DNA from: Oscillospiraceae bacterium
GTDB lineage: Bacteria > Bacillota > Clostridia > Oscillospirales > Oscillospiraceae
Length of the DNA stretch: 64,000 bases
Direction: 5' to 3'
Assembly: GCA_902778275.1 (NCBI GenBank)
Contig: CACYXE010000013.1
Coordinates: 1 to 64,000, forward strand
The stretch's first letter is position 1, and each line of letters begins with the position of its first letter. Positions 56,607-64,000 of the stretch are shown piece by piece. The notes beneath the pieces were generated by a model. The model saw nothing but the letters and a program-made list of their open reading frames with translations. It searched no databases and had not been told where the DNA came from. The translations under genes were made by a program, and so were the position numbers.

Positions 56607-58208
56607 TCATCCATGTAAAAGCCTATACAGCGCTGCGGCTTGATACAAAGCATAGGTTTCCGGCATTTGCGTAAGCTCGTAGTTCAGCGTTGAACGTATT
56701 TTATTGAGACGATACTTCACGGTGTTCTTATGAAGGAAAAGCAACTTTCCTGTTTTTTGCGTGTTCGTTTCTGCGTCCAGCAGATAAACACATAGTGTGC
56801 GCAGCAGATTGTCCTTATCCGGAAGATTATAAAGTTTATCCAGACACTGCATCTCTGCTCTCACTTTTGCATCTCCTTGATCTATGATGCTTTTGCATTT
56901 CTGAGAGAATAGCAGTTCGCCAAAGGAGAATATCTTTTTTTCTGGATAGATGGCATGGGCAGTTTCTAAAAATGCATCTGAAATCAAGTAGGCATTACGA
57001 GCATGTGTAGTGTTTTCAACTCCCTGACAAACCACGCCTTCAAGGCGAAACCCTTCTGCTCCCAACTTTTGTGCGAACTCGTGCGCCATGGTTAATTCAG
57101 TATCCTCAAACAAGCTGTCATCTGACAGTGACACAATATACTTACTATATGTGTCCACAATTACTGTTTTATGACGCTCTTTTAAGTATTGATGTAATTG
57201 CCTTAAGCAGAAGAGGCGCTGGCTGCCATCGACAGGGGTCCCGGCTTCATCTGTGACCTTCAAAATCCAAATGGTGTGTATCGGTTCGATGTCGATATGC
57301 ATTTGCGCCGCAAGCCGTTCTTTTTCAGCGGGTTGATCGCTAAGAATAGCGTGGACAAGGGCATCTGTTCCCTCATAATTGTGATTTTGATTCCATATAT
57401 TCAGGAACAATTCTATTATCTCTGCGGCCTGTAATAAATCCTCATGCGTTTGAACGCCCTGCTCGTCTAAAACGAACATATGAAAGGCCTGGTCGCGTTT
57501 TGATACCACGGGGAAGTCCCACATAAAGACCTTTTTCCCATAATAATACTCCTCCATTGGTTCAGTGGCAGAGGGCCTGTTTTCCTCGAAGCTTTTCAAT
57601 ATGACATGATAGTCCCATTGGTTGGAGATCGGCCAAGCTGCGAAGGCTTTTCCGTTCAGATAGCGATCCGCCAGTACCAAAGTACAATGGAGACGGTCGC
57701 TGAGAAGGCGCAATACTGAACTCATAGTTTGATGCTGAGATGGTAATTGCGAGAGCCGACTGACCATTTCAGAGACGTAGTATCTCTCCTGCTTTCGGTC
57801 AATAAAGACTTGCTCCATAACCTCAGTAATTAAATCGCTGTAGCGGAAGTCCATTCTCCCCGTTGGCATGGCAATGAGAGGAAAGCCTAAGCTGTCAGCA
57901 GTTTCCAGAAGGCTTCTATCGATTTCTGGAATAAATATCCCAACATAATATAGAACAAGACATGCTACGCCCAAACTGTGAAGATGCCGCATTAGCTTGC
58001 ATTGTTGATCAACATCATCTCTGATATATACAAGCGCCGAGATTAACATCTCGTTGCCAACTACAAGGTCGCTGGACATCAAGCTGATCTTCGGATACTC
58101 GATGACGGACACTGCAGTTACAACCCGGTTTGCTCCGCTGTTTCCAGCAACCAAACGAGCCTCTCTCAGAGCTGGAAGCTTGAGACAGTCGGAAACTGTT
58201 ACACTCAT
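56607..58208 (-). CDS. PucR family transcriptional regulator
   Basis: 533 residues. The N-terminal PucR domain (about 1-125) has TVSDCLKLPALREARLVAG, VSVIEYPKI and SLGFPLIAMP. A variable middle region follows, then a C-terminal HTH_30 (about 485-525: GKLLFLHKNTVKYRLNKIR). PucR activators respond to purine or amino-acid breakdown products such as allantoin. It is divergent from the DUF917 operon and probably controls it. Codon and base use are visibly more AT-rich than in the left 55 kb, pointing to acquired DNA. Confidence 0.9.
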   Translation of the reverse strand: MSVTVSDCLKLPALREARLVAGNSGANRVVTAVSVIEYPKISLMSSDLVVGNEMLISALVYIRDDVDQQCKLMRHLHSLGVACLVLYYVGIFIPEIDRSLLETADSLGFPLIAMPTGRMDFRYSDLITEVMEQVFIDRKQERYYVSEMVSRLSQLPSQHQTMSSVLRLLSDRLHCTLVLADRYLNGKAFAAWPISNQWDYHVILKSFEENRPSATEPMEEYYYGKKVFMWDFPVVSKRDQAFHMFVLDEQGVQTHEDLLQAAEIIELFLNIWNQNHNYEGTDALVHAILSDQPAEKERLAAQMHIDIEPIHTIWILKVTDEAGTPVDGSQRLFCLRQLHQYLKERHKTVIVDTYSKYIVSLSDDSLFEDTELTMAHEFAQKLGAEGFRLEGVVCQGVENTTHARNAYLISDAFLETAHAIYPEKKIFSFGELLFSQKCKSIIDQGDAKVRAEMQCLDKLYNLPDKDNLLRTLCVYLLDAETNTQKTGKLLFLHKNTVKYRLNKIRSTLNYELTQMPETYALYQAAALYRLLHG

Positions 58209-58261
58209 CTTTATCTCTCCTTACTACGCATTGATTAGATTGGGTTTCCAACCGTTAAATA

Positions 58262-58277
58262 TGTGTTCCGAAACACA
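58262..58277. promoter_or_regulatory. Candidate operator in the PucR-DUF917 intergenic region
   Basis: TGTGTT-CCGA-AACACA, a perfect 6-4-6 inverted repeat. It lies just downstream of a minus-strand TATAAT (58290-58285) of the pucR-type gene, so it suits autoregulation. The rest of the 275-bp gap is AT-rich. No -35 could be placed confidently on either strand. Confidence 0.5.
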
Positions 58278-58483
58278 CACCCCTATTATAGGATACATGG
58301 TAAATTAACACTTGAAAATGTCTACACGAACAAATCCCCAGATGTTCATTTGTCCTTAGGTAACAACAATCCTCCTCTATTTTCAGTTAATGGGACGATG
58401 CGATAATCTTGTGCAAATTATACAATAAGGATGCGCAAACATTATTCGTTCCCATTAAAACTGTAAAAATGGAGGAGCTAATC

Positions 58484-59593
58484 ATGGGAAAAAACATCTT
58501 AAACGAAACTGATCTGAAGAATGTCATTATCGGTGCCACTGTTGTTGGCGCTGGTGGTGGCGGGTCCCCCTCTGGCGGTCTGGATCTGCTTGAGATCTAC
58601 AAAAAGAACCACCCTGACAAACCCGTTGAGCTGGAACTCCTTGATCCGAACGATATGGAAGAGGGAGCATATGCCGCAATAACCGCTGGCATGGGCGCTC
58701 CTCGCGCGCTGATTGGGAAAGACTTTACTCCTTATGCCGTCAACTCCTATGAGGCGCTGGTCGAGATGGCTGCCGGTATGGGACGCACGCTGAAATATGC
58801 CTGCCCCGTGGAGATCGGCGGCTTCAATACTTTCGTTCCCATGCTGATCGCCCTGCTGCGCGGTATTCCCATCGTGGATGCCGACGGTGCCGGTCGTGCA
58901 GTCCCCGCGCTGGATACCCTGCTGCTGCATGTAAACGGTCTGAATACCTCTCCGCTGGCCATGGCCGACCACAAGAACAATCGTTTGACCATTGAACTGG
59001 CCGATCCCAGAGATGCCTCTGAAGCGGAAGTCATTGGCCGCAACATCTGCATGGCCTTTGATATGATTGCCGGTTTGTCCGGCTGGATGGTGACGAAGGA
59101 CGAGATTCTTTCTGCCATCGCCACCAACAGCATCACATATGCTAAATCCATAGGCGAAGTCATGGCTAGATTCGACGGCAAGGGCAACGTGTACGACTAC
59201 ATCGCCAAGAACAGCTCCCTGCCCTGCAAGCCTGTCTGCACCGGGAAAATCGTCAAAATGGAGACGAAGACGGCCCACGGCTTTGACTATGGCGTGGCCA
59301 TTATCGCCGGCGAGGACGGTCACGAGTACCAGATCCCCTTCCAGAACGAGAACCTGGCGATTTTCAAAGACGGCGTCACGTTGATGACCGCGCCGGATAT
59401 CATTTCCGTATACAACAAAGATACCAAGATGCCTATGACCAATGCGGACACCGCTGAGGGCCAGTATGTTGACGTCGGTATCGCCAAGGTGGACGAGATG
59501 TGGTGGAAGCAGGGTGAAGACAAGATCAATGAGGTCTGGAGACCTTACTTTGACAACGTGGAGTACACTGGCAAGATCGTTCGTTATAAGTAA
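58484..59593 (+). CDS. DUF917 protein A (S-methylthiohydantoin desulfurase-like family)
   Basis: 369 residues from ATG 58484, 8 nt after GGAGG. DUF917 features: GATVVGAGGGGSPSGGLDLL at the N-terminus, PVEIGGFNTFVPMLIALLRG, PIVDADGAGRAVPALDTLLL and a C-terminal beta region ending VEYTGKIVRYK. Some family members act on hydantoin or thiohydantoin rings, for example the 5-oxo-2-thioxoimidazolidine propionate desulfhydrase of ergothioneine breakdown; others are unassigned. A paralogue follows at 59661 and the two probably form a heteromeric enzyme or share substrates. Confidence 0.85.
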   Translation: MGKNILNETDLKNVIIGATVVGAGGGGSPSGGLDLLEIYKKNHPDKPVELELLDPNDMEEGAYAAITAGMGAPRALIGKDFTPYAVNSYEALVEMAAGMGRTLKYACPVEIGGFNTFVPMLIALLRGIPIVDADGAGRAVPALDTLLLHVNGLNTSPLAMADHKNNRLTIELADPRDASEAEVIGRNICMAFDMIAGLSGWMVTKDEILSAIATNSITYAKSIGEVMARFDGKGNVYDYIAKNSSLPCKPVCTGKIVKMETKTAHGFDYGVAIIAGEDGHEYQIPFQNENLAIFKDGVTLMTAPDIISVYNKDTKMPMTNADTAEGQYVDVGIAKVDEMWWKQGEDKINEVWRPYFDNVEYTGKIVRYK

Positions 59594-59660
59594 TGCAATG
59601 TTACGTTATTAATCTTTCGAAACAGTACAACTCATTTTGCTGGAAAAGGAGGAAACAATT

Positions 59661-60794
59661 ATGATTTTAAACGAAACCGACATTCGAAATGTAATCTTCG
59701 GTGCAACCATTCTGGGCGCTGGCGGCGGTGGGTCCATGTCCTCTGCGTTGGACACGCTCAATCGCTTTATTGAAACTCATCCGGGTAAAGACGTCAAGGT
59801 GGAAATGATCTTTCCCTCTGATATGGAAGATGGAGCTTTCGCTGCAGTCACCGCCGGTATGGGCGCGCCAAAGGCAATCATCGGAAAGGATTTTACACCC
59901 TATGCCGTCAACGCGTATGACACTCTGGTGAAGATGGCCGCAAAGGCCGGTAAATCGCTGAAGTATACTCTGCCTGTGGAGATCGGCGGATTCAATACAT
60001 TTGTCCCCATGCTCATTTCCCTCCTGAATGGGATTCCCATTGTTGATGCTGACGGTGCTGCTCGTGCTGTTCCCGCTCTGGACACCCTCTTGCTGCACGT
60101 CAACGGCCTGAACACCTCTCCTCTGGCCATGGCCGACAACAAGAACAACCGTCTGACCATCACGCTGGCAGACCCCAGAGACGCCTCTGAAGCGGAAATC
60201 ATCGGAAGAAATATCTGCGTTGCTTTCGACATGACCGCTGGTCTGGCCGGATGGATGGTAACCAAGGATGAAATTCAGAGCGCCATCGGTAATGGGACGA
60301 TCTCCTATGCTCTGAAAGTCGGTCAGTCTGCTCAAGAGTATATCCATCCGTGGAAAGATAACAAGCCGCCACACCACGATTATGCAAACATTTTCGACCA
60401 TCTTGCGGACTATGGTCACCTTCCCTGCAAAGCAATCTGCACCGGCACGATCACAAAGGTCGAAACAAAGACTGCTGGCGGCTTCGACTATGGCGTCGCC
60501 ATTATCGCCGGCCAGGATGGGGCGGAATATAAGATCCTGTTCCAGAATGAGAATCTTGTCCTTTACAAGGAAAACACCGTCCTGATGACGGCCCCTGACA
60601 TCATTTCTCTCTATGACAAAAAGAACACGGTGCCCCTCACCAATGCCGATACCGAAGTTGGGCAATGGGTCGATGTCGGTGTGTTCAAGGTTGACGAAAG
60701 ATGGTGGAAACAGGGCGAGGATAAGATCAACGAGGTCTGGAAGCCCTACTTCACCAATGTGGAGTACACCGGCAAGATCGTTCGCTACAAGTAA
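59661..60794 (+). CDS. DUF917 protein B (paralogue of the preceding gene)
   Basis: 377 residues from ATG 59661 after AAAGGAGG. It keeps GATILGAGGGGSMSSALDTL, VEIGGFNTFVPMLISLLNG, VDADGAARAVPALDTLLL and VEYTGKIVRYK. It is perhaps 65-70% identical to protein A by eye. The main difference is an insert of about 10-12 residues around 230-245 (EYIHPWKDNKPPHHDYANIF) with a His pair. That insert may add a metal site or a subunit contact. It is co-transcribed with protein A (67-bp gap) and upstream of the NCS1 permease. Confidence 0.85.
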   Translation: MILNETDIRNVIFGATILGAGGGGSMSSALDTLNRFIETHPGKDVKVEMIFPSDMEDGAFAAVTAGMGAPKAIIGKDFTPYAVNAYDTLVKMAAKAGKSLKYTLPVEIGGFNTFVPMLISLLNGIPIVDADGAARAVPALDTLLLHVNGLNTSPLAMADNKNNRLTITLADPRDASEAEIIGRNICVAFDMTAGLAGWMVTKDEIQSAIGNGTISYALKVGQSAQEYIHPWKDNKPPHHDYANIFDHLADYGHLPCKAICTGTITKVETKTAGGFDYGVAIIAGQDGAEYKILFQNENLVLYKENTVLMTAPDIISLYDKKNTVPLTNADTEVGQWVDVGVFKVDERWWKQGEDKINEVWKPYFTNVEYTGKIVRYK

Positions 60795-60833
60795 ATACAA
60801 TTGTTTTCCATAGACAATTGTACCCTCTTCCTC

Positions 60834-60874
60834 GGGAGATGGGGTAGGGTTGCCGAGCCCTGCCCCACTCTCCC
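60834..60874 (+). promoter_or_regulatory. Intercistronic hairpin between DUF917 B and the permease
   Basis: GGGAG (60834-60838), GGGG and GGG segments pair with CCC, CCCC and CTCCC ending at 60874, giving a GC-rich imperfect stem. Just upstream, 8-bp ACAATTGT repeats (at about 60797 and 60813) could also pair. It may set the relative expression of enzyme and transporter. There is no T-run. Confidence 0.5.
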
Positions 60875-60912
60875 TTCCTAAAAAACCACAATTCAGGAAA
60901 GGAGAAAAAGAG

Positions 60913-62259
60913 ATGGAAGAAAACAATATTGTTCAGACGGAACAATCAACTCAGGATCATGGAATGTCTCCAATTAAAGAAAGTGAAAGAAAACATTGGT
61001 GGACCATAGCTTTTATTTGGGTCGGCGGGATGATCTGTATCCCCATGCTGATGGTAGGCGGCATTTTCGGCGGTGTTCTGACGATGGGGTCTATCTTCTG
61101 GGCTACGCTGATTGGTTTTTCTGTATGCTGCCTCCTCATGGTCCTTGGCGGTATCATAGGGTCTGACACAGGTTTGAATGCCACCATGACCTCTACGCGA
61201 GCATTTGGCTTAACGGGTGCAAACTTTACAATGGCGCTTGTGATATTTATTTGCGAGGCCGGATGGTTCGCGGTACAGACAGCAACATGCGCGTTGGCTT
61301 TCAATACACTCATGGCAGCTGTGGGAGTATCGAACTTCCCGTTCTGGCTCAGCTGCATTATTTGGGGTGTTGTCATGTTCATAACGGCCGTGTACGGCGT
61401 TAAGTGGATGGCAGTATTAAACTATATCGCGGTTCCTCTTCTTGTAGTTCTTTGCGCATATGGTGGAATTCACTCCATTAATCAGGCAGGTTGGGGTAGC
61501 ATTGCAAGTGCTGTACCGGCAAATCTAATGACAATGCCGGCAGCAATTTCAACTGTAATTGGACTGTTCGCTTTGGGCGCGACCTGCAATTCTGACTACA
61601 CGCGTTACTGCAAGACTCGCGGGGATGTGGTGAAATCTACTCTGCTCGGCGTCATTCCCGCTGCCTTGTTGATGATTATGGTCGGCGCAATTATGGCGAT
61701 CGGCACTGGCAACTACGACGTAACCGCTATGTTCGCCGGTCTTGGCCTTCCGATCCTGGCCATGCTGGTTTTAATTCTTGCGACATGGACCACCAATACC
61801 GGTAACGCATATATGTCTGGCTTGGCCTTCTGCAAGATGTTCTCTATCAAGGACTCCAAGAGGCCGCTGGTCACCATGTGCTGCGGTGTTCTTGGCATTC
61901 TGCTTGCAATTATCGGGCTGGCGGATTTCCTGAACACTTATATCAGCATTCTTGGCGCTGTTGTCCCGCCCTGTATGGGTGTCATTATTTGCGATTACTT
62001 TGTGATTTGCAAAGGAAAGAAAGAAAACTGGAGCCCTGTCAAGGGTGTTAACTGGGCAGGAATTGTCGCATGGATCTGCGGCGCCCTGATTGGCCTTCTT
62101 GAAACACTCGGTGTTCTGCATATTTTCTCTCCTGCGCTTGATGCCGTGATTATTTCGTTCTTGGTTTACTGGCTTGTATACTCTCTTACAAAGGGCACAA
62201 GTTTTGTGGGCGGCGAAGCTATCAGCATTGAGGATGCAACTTCCTTTGCAAAAGATTGA
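60913..62259 (+). CDS. NCS1-family permease (CodB/hydantoin-purine type)
   Basis: 448 residues from ATG 60913 after AAAGGAG. About 12 helices. Visible NCS1 features: GGIIGSDTGLNATMTSTRAFG, GWFAVQTATCALAF, LFALGATCNSDYTRYCKT (a substrate/ion-site helix) and ATWTTNTGNAYMSG. The family imports cytosine, purines, allantoin, hydantoins (Mhp1) or related heterocycles with Na+ or H+. In this operon with DUF917 enzymes and a PucR regulator a hydantoin-like substrate is likely. Confidence 0.88.
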   Translation: MEENNIVQTEQSTQDHGMSPIKESERKHWWTIAFIWVGGMICIPMLMVGGIFGGVLTMGSIFWATLIGFSVCCLLMVLGGIIGSDTGLNATMTSTRAFGLTGANFTMALVIFICEAGWFAVQTATCALAFNTLMAAVGVSNFPFWLSCIIWGVVMFITAVYGVKWMAVLNYIAVPLLVVLCAYGGIHSINQAGWGSIASAVPANLMTMPAAISTVIGLFALGATCNSDYTRYCKTRGDVVKSTLLGVIPAALLMIMVGAIMAIGTGNYDVTAMFAGLGLPILAMLVLILATWTTNTGNAYMSGLAFCKMFSIKDSKRPLVTMCCGVLGILLAIIGLADFLNTYISILGAVVPPCMGVIICDYFVICKGKKENWSPVKGVNWAGIVAWICGALIGLLETLGVLHIFSPALDAVIISFLVYWLVYSLTKGTSFVGGEAISIEDATSFAKD

Positions 62260-62273
62260 AAGGAGACTGTTTG

Positions 62274-63716
62274 ATGAGCAAAGCTCTGGATATCGTAATC
62301 GATGAATTCAGCAAAATGGCCCTGATTCCTCGTCCGTCCCATCACGAGGAACGCATCAGCGCCTATCTCTGCCAGTGGGCCAAGGATCACGGCCTGCAGG
62401 TGGAAGTGGATGAGCTCAACGAGGTCATCATCGACAAGCCTGCCTCTGCCGGCTGCGAGAACATACCCCGCGTGATCTTCCAGGCACATATGGACATGGT
62501 CTGTGTGGCGGAGGAGGGCGTAGCGTACGATCCGATGAAGGACGCCATCAAGATTATCAACGATGGAAAGACACTGACCGCCGATGGTACCAGCCTCGGT
62601 GCGGACGACGGTATCGGTGTGGCAATGGCCCTGTATCTGCTGCAGGATGACTCTCTGCGTCACGGTCCCATCCGTGCGATCTTTACCACCAACGAGGAAG
62701 ATGGCATGGACTCCATGAACATGAATCCCAAATATCTGGATGGCGCCTATCTGGTCAATCTGGACTGGGAGACGGTGGGATCTCTGTGCAACTCCTGCGC
62801 CGGCGGCGACTTCTTCATTTTCAGCCGCAAGGCTGATTGGGAAAAGGCCCCTGCCGGAAGCAAGACCATGACGATCGCGTTCAGCAATCTGCTGGGCGGC
62901 CACTCCGGCGTGGGCATCAACAAGGGTCATGCCAATGCTCTGGTGAGCCTTGCCACCGCAATGGCCATGCTGAAGCAGCGCGGTATTGACTATCGCGTCG
63001 CCTCCTTCAGCGGCGGCCAGGCCCCCAACGCCATCCCGAAATTCGGAAAGGTATCTTTCGCTATTGCGCCCAGCGATGTGGATAAGGCAAAGGCTGTTCT
63101 GGATGAGTTCATGGCCGAATTCAAGGACGCCTTCGACAACATCGAAAAGGAGTATACCTTCCAGGTGGAAGTTGGAGACGCCCCTGAGCGTGTGCTGGGT
63201 AAGGAAACCGGCTACGGTCTGGTGAACCTGATGACCATGGCGCCCAACAACGTGCATACCATGAGCCCGTTTATCGACGGTCTGGTGGAGAGCTCCTCCA
63301 ACATCGGCACGATCACTGTGAACGATGAGGAGGTCAGCTTCGCAGATTTCGCCCGCAGCTCTGTGGCATACCATGCAACACAGACTGGCGTGATCTGCCA
63401 GGCGTTGGCTGATCATTGCGGCTTTACCCTTCGCAACGACGGTCATGTCCCCGGTTGGGCGGTGAATCCCAACAGTAAGCTGACGGAGATCACTTGTGCA
63501 GCTTATGAGAAGCTGACCGGTATCCCCATGGTGGTAGAACCCGTTCATGCCGGTGTGGAGTGCGGCGCATTTGCCGAAAAGAACCACGCACTGGATATGA
63601 TCGCGATTGGCCCGACCCTGCTTGACGTTCACACGCCCAACGAAAGCTGTGATATTGAAAGCGTCCGTGTAACAACAGAGCTTTTGGTTAAAATCCTTGA
63701 GGCGATTGCGCAGTAA
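62274..63716 (+). CDS. PepD-type aminoacyl-histidine dipeptidase (M20 family)
   Basis: 480 residues from ATG 62274 after AAAGGAG. Two-metal M20 peptidase: QAHMDMVC (HxD), GADDGIGVAM with DDG bridging Asp, TTNEEDGMDSM with catalytic/metal Glu, and LDTH-like DVHTPNESCDI at the end. VPGWAVNPNSKL and HAGVECGAFAEK match Xaa-His dipeptidases. It probably hydrolyses His-containing dipeptides (carnosine type), linking the operon to histidine-derived compounds. Last gene before the window end. 284 bp follow with no confident gene. Confidence 0.9.
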   Translation: MSKALDIVIDEFSKMALIPRPSHHEERISAYLCQWAKDHGLQVEVDELNEVIIDKPASAGCENIPRVIFQAHMDMVCVAEEGVAYDPMKDAIKIINDGKTLTADGTSLGADDGIGVAMALYLLQDDSLRHGPIRAIFTTNEEDGMDSMNMNPKYLDGAYLVNLDWETVGSLCNSCAGGDFFIFSRKADWEKAPAGSKTMTIAFSNLLGGHSGVGINKGHANALVSLATAMAMLKQRGIDYRVASFSGGQAPNAIPKFGKVSFAIAPSDVDKAKAVLDEFMAEFKDAFDNIEKEYTFQVEVGDAPERVLGKETGYGLVNLMTMAPNNVHTMSPFIDGLVESSSNIGTITVNDEEVSFADFARSSVAYHATQTGVICQALADHCGFTLRNDGHVPGWAVNPNSKLTEITCAAYEKLTGIPMVVEPVHAGVECGAFAEKNHALDMIAIGPTLLDVHTPNESCDIESVRVTTELLVKILEAIAQ

Positions 63717-64000
63717 TTCATGGCATAAAATCAATAACATGGTTTTATGACCTTTTCCGGCTCGGCAGCACAGCGCATATTGTCTGCAATCAACACATTA
63801 GTGCTGTTACTGCGCGAAAGCGGATTATGGCATGAATTTCTGTCGCCCTGGTGTTTTTCCTGCAAAGGTTATTCCTATCAAATCCGGGACGTCCTGGCAC
63901 AAACCCGGGACGTCCCGTGTTTTATGCTGTTTTCAAAACGGAATACCGTCCGTCCGGAAAGCGGAGAAGAGGAGAGCATTCTGCTCCGACGGGGGTATCT
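63717..64000. other. Non-coding or unresolved window end
   Basis: No gene can be called. Two copies of CCGGGACGTCC (about 63884 and 63905) lie 21 bp apart; the second extends to the palindrome GGGACGTCCC. From ATG 63833 and 63922 open frames run off the end but have no recognisable protein. An operator or a terminator for pepD is possible. Confidence 0.4.

Overview
The window is about 62-kb of GC-rich (roughly 60% by eye), densely packed chromosome from a spore-forming, anaerobic Clostridia bacterium, most likely an Oscillospiraceae/Ruminococcaceae gut lineage. The evidence is: spoIIP, ypeB and a SleB-like cortex hydrolase; a reverse rubrerythrin, rubredoxin and PerR-box oxidative-stress cluster; the Clostridia-type order maf-mreC-mreD-pbp2-mgsA; a primosomal DnaC/DnaD pair; and sigma-A promoters of the TTGACA-17-TATAAT type. 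Most genes are housekeeping and sit in short operons separated by clear hairpin terminators.

Layout. 0-2 kb: replication-restart pair (DnaC-like ATPase, DnaD protein) on the minus strand. 2-15 kb: U32 protein, maf, mreC, mreD, PBP2, an MgsA-like protein, hisS, aspS and a ComM/YifB AAA ATPase, interleaved with two clusters of REP-like hairpin repeats. 14.1-15.4 kb: a knob-domain SGNH hydrolase that looks inserted at the 3' end of comM, flanked by a 31-bp direct repeat. 15.4-21 kb: hypB, a lipoprotein, a HAD phosphatase, rsmG, SleB-like hydrolase, TSCPD protein and spoIIP. 21-23.7 kb: oxidative-stress cluster with two PerR-type palindromes around a promoter, an internally deleted perR remnant, a protein made of five tandem rubredoxin-like domains, reverse rubrerythrin, a DUF805 protein and a short rubredoxin. 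23.7-31.4 kb: ypeB, gltX, trpS, a WecA/TagO-like transferase, three small conserved unknowns, a phosphodiesterase, a 3-methyladenine glycosylase and a DtxR/MntR regulator. 31.4-38 kb: papain-like protease, radical SAM protein, CDF metal exporter (apparent ACG start), sigma-factor remnant, DUF937 protein, zinc-knuckle esterase lipoprotein, class II aldolase, tRNA-Leu.

38-55 kb: aconitase X subunits with hflKC, htpG, hemW, a VanW protein, metG, a GtrII-like membrane protein, two CobW-family metallochaperone-like proteins (one with a duplicated His/Asp/Cys block, one fused to a DUF1980-like domain), a HAD protein, a GtrB-like glycosyltransferase and a zinc-ribbon membrane protein. A tRNA-Val(GAC) at 55.2 kb marks the start of an accessory segment. 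It begins with mobile-element-type genes (an unknown small protein and a YodL-DUF3846 protein). It then holds a more AT-rich catabolic locus: a PucR regulator divergent from two DUF917 paralogues, an NCS1 permease and an M20 Xaa-His-type dipeptidase. That gene set predicts uptake and breakdown of a hydantoin- or thiohydantoin-like compound, possibly from ergothioneine, histidine or purine catabolism.

The most unusual items are the penta-rubredoxin protein with its PerR remnant and boxes, the repeat-flanked knob-SGNH insertion, the DUF917 pair locus, an MgsA-like protein lacking its catalytic aspartate, and the tandem CobW proteins. No CRISPR array, insertion sequence, integrase or rRNA gene was seen.
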